A stretch of DNA of 64,000 nt, from NCBI GenBank assembly GCA_014905825.1, contig JACGCN010000003.1:806001-870000 (forward strand). The letters are read 5' to 3'. The stretch is from Lyophyllum atratum (lineage: Eukaryota > Basidiomycota > Agaricomycetes > Agaricales > Lyophyllaceae). The position numbers and the translations under genes are program-made. Positions within the stretch are counted from its first letter, which is position 1. Each line of letters begins with the position of its first letter. The notes under the pieces were generated by a model. The model was not told the origin of the DNA and did no database searches. It was given only the letters and a program-made list of their open reading frames with translations. Of the stretch, positions 21,594 to 31,441 are shown piece by piece.

Positions 21594-22982
21594 AAAGATG
21601 CGGCAGGAAGGGGTTCGTCAAGCCACATAAAGATGGGGCCGCATGGAGATGCAACGAGGAGGCCAATCGCATGAAGATGCGAGCGCATGAAGATGCGAGA
21701 GCCAGGGAACCGCATGAAGATACGGCCGCATAAAGATGCGAGAGACAGGGAACCGCATGAAGATACGGCCGCATAAAGATGCGAGTGCATGAAGATGCGA
21801 GAGCCAGGGAACCGCATGAAGATACGGCCGCATAAAGATGCGTAGGGCGCGCATGAAGATGCGTAGGGTGATAGCGGCATGAAGATGCGGGTGTCGCAGG
21901 TGAGACCGCATGAAGATACGGGTGTCGCAGTTGAGGCCGCATGAAGATACGGGTGTCGCAGGTGAGGCCGCATGAAGATACGGGTATCGCATTTGGGGTA
22001 GTGATGTGACGAGAAGGGGGCAGATTATAGAAGAGGGGGATGAAAGCTATATGTGAGTATTCAGTAATGGAAAGAAAAGCAGACTACGCACGATGTAGGT
22101 CCGTTCCGCATCCCTCCTAGCCCTGTCTTCCTTCCATACAGCGTCAACTGCTGCGCGAATCAGCGTCTCGCTGAGGGTACCTATGTCCCAGGCACCTCCC
22201 GGTGTGTCGATGGCTGAATGCCATAAACGGCGCTGCTCTGATAGGTAGCGGAGGAGACCTCGCCTATCGAGGGGGTCTTTCGTGGAGCGCAGTGGGTGCA
22301 TCTGTAGCCTCGTGAATAGATGGGTCATCATCACCTGTCGCTGTCGCGTCCAGCCGGCGGCGTGTATCGCGTCCAGGAAGCGAGGGACCGCGATCTGGAC
22401 CTCCTCCCACGTCAGATTCCTGTCATCCACGGCAGAGCGCGCCTCCCTCGACGCCGCTGCAGAAACCCAGGTCGCGCGGCCCTCCTTGTCGAAGGTCTGA
22501 ACCATAGCGCTCTCGTCCAGTGTCGCGGAGTTCTTGAGCGCGTGATCGAGGCCGTCGTTGGTGAAATACCACAGCTCGACGTAGTTCCCCTTTTGGAGCC
22601 GAGTGGTCGCGTACGCCGATAAGATCTCGGGCGGGGTGCTCGGCGGGGGAACCTCGGGGATCTCGATGTACTTGGCCCTGTGCTTCTTGCGCTCCTCGGC
22701 GCGCGAGGCTTCGTCCTCGTGACTCCTCGCTTCCTCCTGGCGTGCCTGTGTCGCCTGGATCTCGCGTTCTGCCTCGGCCGCCGCCGCCTGTTCTGCTTCC
22801 ACCTGACGAGCCCACATCGTCCTCTCAACCGCGTTGCTAGCGTTCCAGGTCTGGGTCAGCATCACGGTCGCTGTCGCGTCGTCGATCCCGTCTCGAATGA
22901 GAGCGTTCCGAGCACCTTCATAGTCTTGTGATGCAAAGTCGGGGCAAATTGCCTCGTTGGGGTCGTTGTGTATGACGGGCAT
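21043..22982 (-). CDS. Gag-like protein with zinc knuckle, probably spliced
   Basis: Exon 1 (22982 to about 22092) encodes ~297 residues: a short acidic N-terminus, an Ala/Glu/Arg-rich coiled segment (AEAEREIQATQARQEEARSH) and a domain with WEEVQIAVPRFLDAIHAAGW and LFTRLQMHPLRSTKD. A GTGCGT donor at 22091 and an acceptor at 21547 would join it in phase to exon 2 (21546-21043): an Arg/Ser/Gly-rich basic stretch followed by Cys/His-rich sequence (CAVCLGRHPHPIIRC; CQDWQREEGC; CSGCGSHSHGAQEC) of zinc-knuckle type. A nucleic-acid-binding capsid protein is the expected role. Without splicing, exon 1 ends in ORF at 22047. The 545-nt intron contains the hairpin array. Confidence 0.65.
21588..21990 (-). 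repeat. array of 17 mini-hairpins (minisatellite) in the gag intron
   Basis: Units are of two main forms on the plus strand, CGCAT-GAAG/AAAG-ATGCG and CCGCAT-GAAG-ATACGG, arranged partly in ~59-bp higher-order repeats (about 21660-21840) and partly in ~30-bp repeats (about 21900-21990). I count 17 units, 2 of them degenerate. Each arm pair is self-complementary around a 4-base loop. Confidence 0.9.
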
Positions 22983-23032
22983 GGCCAGAAAATGTAATAA
23001 GCAAGTAGATAGAGTTTTTTAATGCAAAAAGG

Positions 23033-23178
23033 AATCGTGATGCACGATTTCGAGTGACTGAGTGAGCTTTCCTGTGGTGGCGGGCAGCAAAGCGGGTGCC
23101 CGCCACCGACGCTTACTCATCACGTAGACCCTCTTTTCGGATCACCCTCGTTCCTCGGGTTCTCCGAAAACATCATCT
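23033..23178. repeat. 146-bp terminal direct repeat, gag-proximal copy
   Basis: Identical to 17476-17621. It lies 50 bases upstream of the Gag ATG, so promoter or leader functions for the element probably sit in or beside it. Its last 4 bases (ATCT) are shared with the start of the right X copy. Confidence 0.9.
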
Positions 23179-24848
23179 CCTTTAATGGTGAATATCATCA
23201 CGTGGTCGTCTTTGGGGATAGGAGCCAGCCTGGCCCTTAGCTACTAAGCTAGCGTTTCTGCTACAGGCAGCTATGCATCCATGGCTCAGTGAAGTTGCAG
23301 TGAAGTATGAGTCGGAGGCACGATATCATGTAATACTGGCACAAAATTTTTGAGTCACACGTTGGATACAAGTCGAACGACATCTCTACGGCCATTGTCA
23401 AGATAATCCACTCTATGCTCGATTTTTTGAGCTCCTACAATAGATGTGAAAGGGGACATCCATAAGAGTCGTATGCGCTTCTTGCAATCACAGGAAGCTG
23501 GACTCTCAGCCCGGCTTGAGCCTGGCTTCCGTTTCACTGACGGTGAGTGAACAATGTCCAAATAGAGACAAGCATCGTCCATTGTTCTAAATTTGGACGA
23601 ACAGTGAAGCTTCTTCTGTTATCTATGTACATTGTACACCGCTTGTATTCGTTGCCAGACACGAGCTCATAGTATTACTGTCATGTTCTTTGTCCGCCCA
23701 AGTTAGCTTAATGCACAGCTCCTTGTCCCCGCTGTGGCTATTGTCCAAGAAGCCTTGATATAAGGCTCGTACGTCCATCTCCCTCTACCCCTAGCGCGAT
23801 CTGGATTGCCCCACTTCTTCCACTCGACTGTTTAACGAAGACGACGACGACACACACCAAAGTACACTCTGATACTTCCCCACACTCGTTCACAGCATCT
23901 TCCCTCGTTCAGTAACATATCAACATAAGATTACAGTAATGGCTGTCGTCTCCCACCTCTCTCCTCACTTCTTCATGGATGAGCAATCCGAAAGATCCAG
24001 GTCAGCTGCTCTTCATCTTAAGGCGCAATATCAAAGTGTTTACCTCTTGTCTATATAGCTTTCATAGTGCAACCAGCAGCACACACACTTCTCGCCGCTC
24101 ACGGCACGTCCGGCGCCAAGTTGTCCAGCTGTGGAAGCTCGTCACAGGCACAACCCGCAAACATCAGCGTGCCTCCTTTATCCCACCAGACTTCGTGTTG
24201 GTCACCTCCCGCAGGCGTAGCGCCATCATGCACCCGGCGTACTAAAATCCTCGCTCAATGGCACCGTCCCATGCATCCATTCCAACCCATATGCCATTTC
24301 CATGAACTTTATGACAGAAGCCTGGCTACCCATCGGCCGATAGATCTACCTCCCACTAATTATCCCTGGACGATATCTTGTTGTAAAACACAAAGCTGGA
24401 CTTTAGATGCACGTTGATAGAATCGGTAACTACATACCCCTACCTTATTTTTGTATTATTCGCTACTCCATTACACCATTAATACACTCGAATTACCCAT
24501 TGACTATCATCAGCGGTCGTGTTCTCGTCCAAACCTCTGGCTACCACTAGAGTGGCTGTTGCGGCATCGTTTCCGATCGCGAATCGCGATCTCGCATTTT
24601 TGCCCTAAACGGACTTGGTGCACGAATTCCATAGGATGCTTACCAGATGACGACTGCCATTAATAATTAGAACGGTAACGTCACGAAGAGTCCACCTCGG
24701 TCCTCGCCCGCAAGAGAAGTTGAGGAAAATATTATTATTCGTTTCTTCATCCGCAGTGGCAGGCTACTTCCATTCCACCTTCTCGGCTCGGAGCTCCTCC
24801 AATGAATGCATCCGCAGTGTTGCTATGGGTCCCAGCATTGACGTCCAA
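23175..24848. repeat. right copy of 1674-bp direct repeat (X)
   Basis: Partner of 15803-17476 with a constant coordinate offset of 7372 and no indels that I can see. After 24848 the flanking sequence diverges from the left copy, where the 146-bp repeat begins. Confidence 0.9.
23939..24245 (+). CDS. possible small basic protein inside repeat X (right copy)
   Basis: Same two-exon structure as the left copy (23939-24000, 24059-24245), same predicted protein. One of the two visible base differences (24053) lies in the intron near the acceptor, changing GTCTGTATAG to GTCTATATAG; the acceptor AG is kept. Confidence 0.3.
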
Positions 24849-25579
24849 GTACAACATTGAGGGTGATGACTACAACCAATTGGGATGAGGCTCTCTCCTA
24901 AGTTGATGTGGACGTGACCGGTACTTCCATGCATTTTTGCAGCGATATCCCGAGGAAACCAGATATCCTTCGCTGAAACTTTGTCATCGCATCCTCACAC
25001 TCCATGCCAGACCTGACTATCGCTAGTAGTGACGACACCCGGACCCAGCGGACTCGGTCATGTTTTAGGGCTATATCGATCTTCTTTTCCAATAGGTGGG
25101 CTGGAAGCTCCGTTCGTTCATTTCGGAGTACTACTGACACAGCACAGCATCAGTACATTTCTACTGTTATCAACAGGAAGGACGCTCACTGAGCACGGAT
25201 AACCACACCAAGCTTGAGGTCGCTACGAGACATAGACCAACGTCCATCAGATTTCCACACCTTTCGGGCCCGGGTTTTTGGGCCTTCGCGAAATGTCCGA
25301 GTGCTGCATACCCTCCAGTTTCCTCACACTATGCTCAACAGGGCTGTGTTACATGGCTGACCGTCTCCATCTCTATATGGTCCATATCTGGAAGTTGTGT
25401 ATTAGGTCGGCCTGAAATAGAAGACCTTTAGGCGCCGGTACTCCTCTTAACATGGGAGCTGACTACACTCACAGCTTCACGTCAACCCCACATCAGTCTT
25501 ACTACGACGTCTTCAAGTACAGTATCGATAAAGTGCGGCAGCTGGACTGGGCTGGACCACCGCTAGATTACACGATTCG
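24849..25579. other. no supported gene; upstream region of the Zn-cluster membrane gene
   Basis: An ATG at 25452 opens 43 codons (GADYTHSF...) and then stops; it could be a 5' exon of the next gene or leader sequence. I found no splice pair that clearly joins it to the zinc-cluster exons. Confidence 0.35.
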
Positions 25580-27219
25580 ATGAGATCCAAGTGTGAAGAG
25601 TGCCGAAGGTACGAGCTTTGATATCACCTCGTAGTCCTTCATATCTGACAGTCCGTGACGCTGCTAGAGCTGGCCTTCAGTGAGTCATATCTATGTTGCA
25701 GTTGTCATATGTTGACGCTTTGATAGGTGTGAGCTAGAGTGCTATCCTTGTAGGTATGTCTTCGCCGACACTTGAACCACTAGCGCATGCGATACTCACA
25801 TGATCCCTCAGTAATTGTATAGAGCGCGGCTTTGCAAACGTCTGTCCGGAACGTATGTCGTTCAGATTACCGTCTTTTCTTTTCTGACTCTTCTCTGCAG
25901 GGAAAACCAGCACGGAGCAAGCTCCGCCCTCCGAATCCTTGAAGGAAGGCTCCCCACGGCCCTCGATCGCCAGTCGTTTCACTGGATACTTCCAAACCTT
26001 CTTATCAACCTTTTTTGCACCTTTCGTTTGGGTTTACAACAATCATAAGACCGTCACATGCCTGCGGTACCTGTACCTCCCCATCCTCCTCTGGTTGCCC
26101 GTTTATTGCTTCTCTCAGGCCTCCGCTGTCCTCGACTCCGCTGAAAAATGCGCGGAAGAGTACTATGAATGGATCGGCGTCCTTGAAACGAGAATCATCG
26201 ATCTAGACGCAATTGCATCATCTGCCACCTTGAATGACCCATATGACGTTGAGTTACAGGTACTCCCGAATCGTGCCGCCCCCGACCCAGCAGAACGCGG
26301 TCGAGCCACTCCTGAATCGATCCATGTCCCGCCACCTTACTCTTCTGCACCTTCACCCTCGTCTCCATTGGTCCGACCAATGCCGCCTAATTCTGTGGTT
26401 AAGCTGGAAGCGGATTGGCTTCGCTTCATCGGATCTCGTATCGTCGAATGGAAGATCACTGCTACTACGGCCTGCGTGTTTGTCGCGTGAGTGTCCGCTG
26501 GTCTTCCATCTTAAATTCTTGCTGTTCTAACACCCCTAGGTATCAGCGCCTCTCCTACGATTTTTCAGATTCCAGACGCAAGCGATGATCCTATTACTCG
26601 CTCAATCGCTTTTCTGGCACTTTGCCGTGCGCTTTCTGGCATCATCTATGGCCCTATTTTCCCGATCTATTTCAGAGGATCTCGAACTAGAACTGCACAT
26701 TTTGCGATGTTATGGGCAAAGGTAAGTTTCTGTGCTGAGTTCATCCCAACGGCTTATCAGTGTTCTGTCGCAGAAAGCTAAGGAGTCACAAAAGTCTGTG
26801 TTCTGGGGCCCTTGGGTGATGCTTTCACTTCCTGCAGTCGCAACCTGCTGGTGAGCTTCTCTTATTCTCTTATTTGGCTGCATAGGGGTGTTCATAGCTC
26901 ATATCATCGAAGGGCGACAACTTTCTTCCTGTTGGCCATTTTCGCTTTCATTTGGCGAACGGGCTCCACAGCTGATCCTTCCGACTGGCCTGACGCAACC
27001 CCAGGCCGTCCTCCCATGTCCATTGACCTGGCACTGGCGCTCCGCGTCGTCATCACGTCTATCACAGTGATCGATCTCGGTTGTATGGTTTGGATTTGGA
27101 AGACGTTAAGAGGCTATAGCTCTCAGGTCTGGAGGGACCAGGACGGTGGAGACGGCTTTCCTGTGACCCCAGGTTCAGATGGAAGGCATGGAAACAGGAT
27201 AGGCAATCTCACCCCGTAG
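25580..27219 (+). CDS. multi-pass membrane protein with N-terminal Zn2Cys6 cluster exons
   Basis: Four small exons (25580-25608, 25668-25679, 25727-25753, 25812-25852) encode a cluster with spacing C-x2-C-x6-C-x6-C-x2-C-x8-C (KCEECRRAGLQC ... CSNCIERGFANVC). They join in phase to 25901-26486, which has an amphipathic/hydrophobic segment (FTGYFQTFLSTFFAPFVW), a first TM helix (YLYLPILLWLPVYCF), a loop with LDSAEKCAEEYYEW, a Pro/Ser-rich stretch and SRIVEWKITATTACVFVA. Later exons add TM helices (IAFLALCRALSGIIYGPIFP; WVMLSLPAVATCW; TTFFLLAIFAFIW; LRVVITSITVIDLGCMVWIW) and a Gly/Asp-rich tail. It is paralogous to the gene at 59159-60856. The membrane family is unknown to me. The zinc cluster could instead be the remnant of a separate truncated transcription-factor gene. 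Confidence 0.6.
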
Positions 27220-27970
27220 GCTGTCCAGAGCTGGTCTGGAATGCTTGGCGTGCTTCCACCAACGCGACCGGAACTTCACACGCACTTCCTCATTCACGAC
27301 ATCTGACGGTTGACCACCGTTTCAATTTTTTTTCGTTCTCGAACCCCATAGACCAACTTTGCATGGCTTCTCACGACTGACTCCCTTCGCATTCTCTTCC
27401 GTCGAGTTGGGCGGGCCCTATTATTCGTTTTTCACCTTTGGCCTCCCCGCAAGCTCCCTGTTCACCTGCTCCCTTTCCGGACATTCGCACTGAAGTTTCA
27501 TCCTTTCCACTTCGTGCATGTACTTTTTTTCATCATTTCGCCGACAATCCTGATGACACGACCTCTTACGACCTGCTCTCGCTGCTTTGTCGTGCACTTG
27601 TATTCTGCACCATTTGCATAATGCTCGACCTTTTTCATTCGGACACAGGACTCACCTTCATCTTTATACACGCATTTGCCTCTGCATTCTTCATTCTCTG
27701 TTCGACTCACCTACACTCATTCCAAGATTTTGTACTTACTTGCATACGTCGATGCAGTGCTGTCGTCATGAATTACTGTACTCGTACCACGAACATCCGG
27801 ACACCCCACTCCATAGCAGAGACCTACACTCATTCCAAGGACTTAGTGATAGCAAAACTTTCATGTAACCACAAGGCTGTCAACATGTCACCTCTTGCAG
27901 TCACTTCAAGACAAATCAAGTCCAAGCGAAATTGAAGGCCATAATGATATATTCAAACTTACAATGTATG
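27220..27970. other. 3' flanks of convergent genes
   Basis: A plus-strand frame is open across 27438-27935, but it starts at TTG, is Phe/Thr/His/Cys-rich with no domain, and lies where two convergent genes end. I read it as UTR or spacer. Confidence 0.45.
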
Positions 27971-30900
27971 CTACTGCTTTCCTTCCTCCACCTGTATCGT
28001 AAGCTCTTCAAGTCCTGGTATTTTCTGCCGCAGAAGCGCATCAACGCGTTCAACTACGCGATCTAATCTGGTATAGGTTGTCCGTTGACTAGAGTGCGGC
28101 CCTCCTGGGTCGACTGACGACGCAGAGGGAGCTAACTGTATATGTATTGACCCAATGACGGTCGAGGCATCTTTCGGCCAGAACCGGGGCTCAGTATATG
28201 AGGCCAAGCCTTGTATTGACGGCAACTGTGAGTCAAAGGTTAGTGAGCATAGGTTCGTTCAAGACATTAATAAGCTGACCTCAGCCAGTGCTCGCTGAAT
28301 CGCTGCATCGCGATTTGACAGGTCAAGAGCCAAGACTCTCCCAGTGTCTAAGACAAGAGGAATGACGCTAGCAGCGATCAAGACCGCGATGAACAGGGAT
28401 GCTATTGGATCGAACCCAGTCCAACCATAAAACTGAATCAACAATGTTGATATGATAACCCCGACGGAGCCCAATGTGTCCTGGGGAAGCGGTCAATACG
28501 CGGTCCTCGACGAGTCAAGAAAATAACATACCGCCATCACATGCAAAAACACTCCTCGCATGTTATCACTGTGACCTTCATGTGCCGACGAGTGTGAATG
28601 TGCGTGACCAGAATTATGTTGAGAAGTGAGATGCTCGTCATGGACAGATTTATAGCTGGGTGTGAGGCCGGCGGAGAGTGGAGAAAGGATCGGATAGTCA
28701 TCCCCAGGAACATTCGACGCAGGAGAAACGGGGTGTATCTTGATGGATGGGCCTCGGAAATGACGTTTCGTCGGCGACGTGCTACCAGTGCTGTTGCCGG
28801 TGGTGTAGGAGGCAGATGATGCAGTATCTGCTTCAGAGTGTGAATGCGAGTGCGAGTGCGAGTGTGTGTCTGGTAGGGTATGGGAATGTTCTGGTGGTGA
28901 ATGAGAGTGCGAATGTGACTTTGAATGCGAATGTGAGTGATCGTTATCAGAGGACAGCGCAGGACCAGGCGCAGGCTCCGGAGAGTGTGAGTGCGAGTGC
29001 GAATGAGAGTGCGAACGGGCATGCTGGAGCGAACTCGCGGGTGCAGGAGGTGAATGGGAGTGGGAGTGTGGTTGGTCAGACGCATGACTATGTGAATTAT
29101 GTGAATGGGAGGGGGCAATTTGAGGAGGTGGAGAATGGCTATGGCTGTCATCCGATGCATGAGAGTGACCATGGCCATGCGAATGCGAATGGCCACCCTG
29201 CAAGACTCAATCAGCTCTGATATCACAATAAGAGGTCACGAAGGAGTTTACATGATGATGGTGCCCACCCATGGCGAACATTCCAAAGAGATTTACTCCC
29301 AAGCCCAACGAACTGACCAGTAAGAGTTGGCTAGTATTCATCTCAGGCGGGTCCAGGCTAAGATGGTGAAGTTTAAATCAATGACTGACATACAAAAAGC
29401 AGAACGACTTACAGGCGTTGGATAGCTTCAAACATAATGAATATCGATATCAGGATGAGAAAGATGCCGTTCGCAAATCCTGATAAAGTCTCGATCCGAC
29501 CGTACCTAATGACGATGATGAGTTGCGTTTAATCTTGGAAGTAGTGACAGCACTCACCCGTAGGTGAAACGTTCGTTGGGCTCCCAAGTTGCCATCACAG
29601 ACGCAAAGAGTCCGACACCGATCGCCATACAGTCAAAAGCCATGTGAATCGCTATCCAAATGATCGTCAGCGACATAAACAGTTAATCAAAAGGTAGACA
29701 GCTTACCGTCAGAGATTAGCCCCAAGCTGTTGGTCCACACGCCATAGAGCATCTGCACCAGCATATAGCACATGTTTAAACACAGGAAATAGAATATCTT
29801 TCTAGATTCCGGATTCGACAGGATGGTTTTGAGGTAAGACTTGAGCAGACGGGCAGTGGGCGTCCGAGGCGGCCCAGCAAACGCATCCACATTTTCGGGA
29901 AACATGCCTAATAAAGGTTTATCCTGGTGATGAACCGGAGGCAAAACATAGACACTTGCCTGCATATAGAAAGCCTGCTACAAGAAGGTCGCTCCATCCC
30001 GGGAATTGGGTAAACGCGAGGGTACCAAGGATTGCAGATATTGCGGCGATAGTGGGATAAGATAGCTTGAAGTACTGCGGTGTGAAGGATAGGTGGGCCA
30101 GCGAGTGGGCAGTCATCGGGGCGAAAAATAGCAACGCATATGCAATGACCGGAATTGCCGCGAGGGACAAGAGGGGTAATGTGGGTTCTGTTGGAAATCC
30201 AGGCTGGTTCCAGAATCAGTTTGTGGTGCAAGAGTGAAGCCATTTACGACTTACTAGCAGCATTCTAAAAAGATAGAACGGAAGGGCGAACATGGTCGCG
30301 CCGAGGGTGGTTAGGGCAATAGTGAATGTAGATCCCAGTGAAGGGGACAGAACTCCCATGGTACTGTCCAATGCACTGGAAGTGAGGGCATGTATTGCCA
30401 AGGCGCCATAGCCAGTCACGACGCGCCAAGAGTTGGCAGAAAACCAATGGGTGTCCACGGAAACGGATATCAGCAACGCCAGGCCAATGAAGAGGGATTT
30501 CCGGGCCTGAATATGAACATTAGGGAATGTCTCCAGGTGAAATGAGCATTTGGCATACCGAGGTTACGCTCAGCAGTGTCCCCATCCACAATGTCGAAAA
30601 ATGCGTGAACAGTACCACCCTACGATGAATGTATAAGTCCGCCAATCCTTGGACCTCGAACACTTGAACACACCGATTTGATGAAAGCCGGAACAGCGCC
30701 GTGAACAGTGCTGCCTGTTTCACGAACAGCAAGAGCGATGACATGCCAAGGACCGACCACTACAACACCACAGCAAGCGCTATCAGCATTCACAATCCAA
30801 CAACCTAGCATGGCGCGCAACACACACCTCAATCGTCTTGCGTTTAGCCATCTGTCCCGTCAAACCTTCCCAGATAAGAACACCCAAGCCTCCACACGCC

Positions 30901-31179
30901 AGCACCCTCATCACAACCCAGAACACGCCAACATCGAGGTCCAGCAGCCATTCCTTCGCTGCGTGCAACGCTAGCACAACGAGCACATTCGATAGCAAGA
31001 TATTCGGGATATGCCTGCTTGGTATCCTATTCACGTAAACCCACACGGCATAATGGAATCAGTATAATGTTCTAAATATTGCATTCCGAGAACTGGGTTG
31101 CCGACACGTACGACGTGGAGAGGACTTTCGTCGGGTTCAGGCTGATCTTGCTCCGGGTACGCGCATCTGGCACGGGCAT
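27971..31179 (-). CDS. MSC2: zinc transporter of the Msc2/ZnT5 type (cation diffusion facilitator)
   Basis: Moves zinc into the ER/Golgi lumen. From MPVPDARTRSKISLNPTK (31179) there is a long N-terminal part with several TM helices (NILLSNVLVVLALHAA; VFWVVMRVLACGGLGVLIW; FIGLALLISVSV; FALPFYLFRMLL; IPVIAYALLFFAPM) that is specific to the long Msc2/ZnT5 branch. The CDF core follows: FLCLNMCYMLVQMLYG, LGLISDAIHMAFDC with the metal-site HxxxD, FANGIFLILISIFIMFEA, then a loop of ~200 residues almost made of His-Ser repeats (HSHSHGHGHSH...), then LHVMADTLGSVGVIISTLL with the second HxxxD. A C-terminal cytosolic domain with HIQLAP and EELTIQVEEGKQ ends the protein. Roughly ten introns. Identification is firm; exact exon edges are not. 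Confidence 0.88.
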
Positions 31180-31441
31180 ACTACCGTACTCGGATGAAGA
31201 GGAAGAGGAGAAAACAGAGGAACACTGAATTCTCAGATGTGTGCCAAAAAGGTGACAGCTATCGAACGTGTCATGAAGTCCGCTACAAGTTAGCCTAACG
31301 AGAACAAATAAAGATATTGCAAAGTATGTGAGGGTAAACTATGTACGGTATATATCGCTACAAGTACAGCTTTATTATTCCAGAGGTGTAGATAAGGTAT
31401 ATAGATGCGATAGTGGCGTCAGTTGAGTCATGGTAACTTGC

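Larger units (their letters stand above)
17476..23178 (-). mobile_element. YR retrotransposon, Ngaro/DIRS class, apparently complete
   Basis: A 5.7-kb element read on the minus strand: Gag, RT-RNase H, then tyrosine recombinase, with 146-bp identical direct repeats at both ends. The combination of reverse transcriptase, RNase H and a tyrosine recombinase in place of a DDE integrase defines the YR-retroelement order. There is no methyltransferase-like domain after RNase H, which argues for Ngaro over DIRS1. Simple terminal direct repeats are seen; I could not find the split A1-B1A2B2 arrangement usual for Ngaro/PAT. No target-site duplication is visible, as expected for recombinase-mediated insertion. 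All three genes are open and the end repeats identical, so insertion is recent. Confidence 0.85.

Noticed and set aside
21588..21990. CRISPR-like array
   Set aside because: Short hairpin units with irregular spacing inside a eukaryotic retroelement; no spacers of constant size and no cas genes.
15803..24848. LTR retrotransposon with 1.67-kb LTRs
   Set aside because: The internal genes encode a tyrosine recombinase, not an integrase; the repeat ends are not TG/CA; no target-site duplication; the 146-bp repeats lie in mirror order.
27438..27935. 165-codon plus-strand ORF
   Set aside because: Starts at TTG, lies between convergent gene ends and has no domain or splice support.
28537..29226. 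229-codon His/Ile/Thr-rich ORF overlapping the zinc transporter loop
   Set aside because: Frame-shifted reading of the His-Ser repeat; the CDF frame carries the TM helices and the metal sites.
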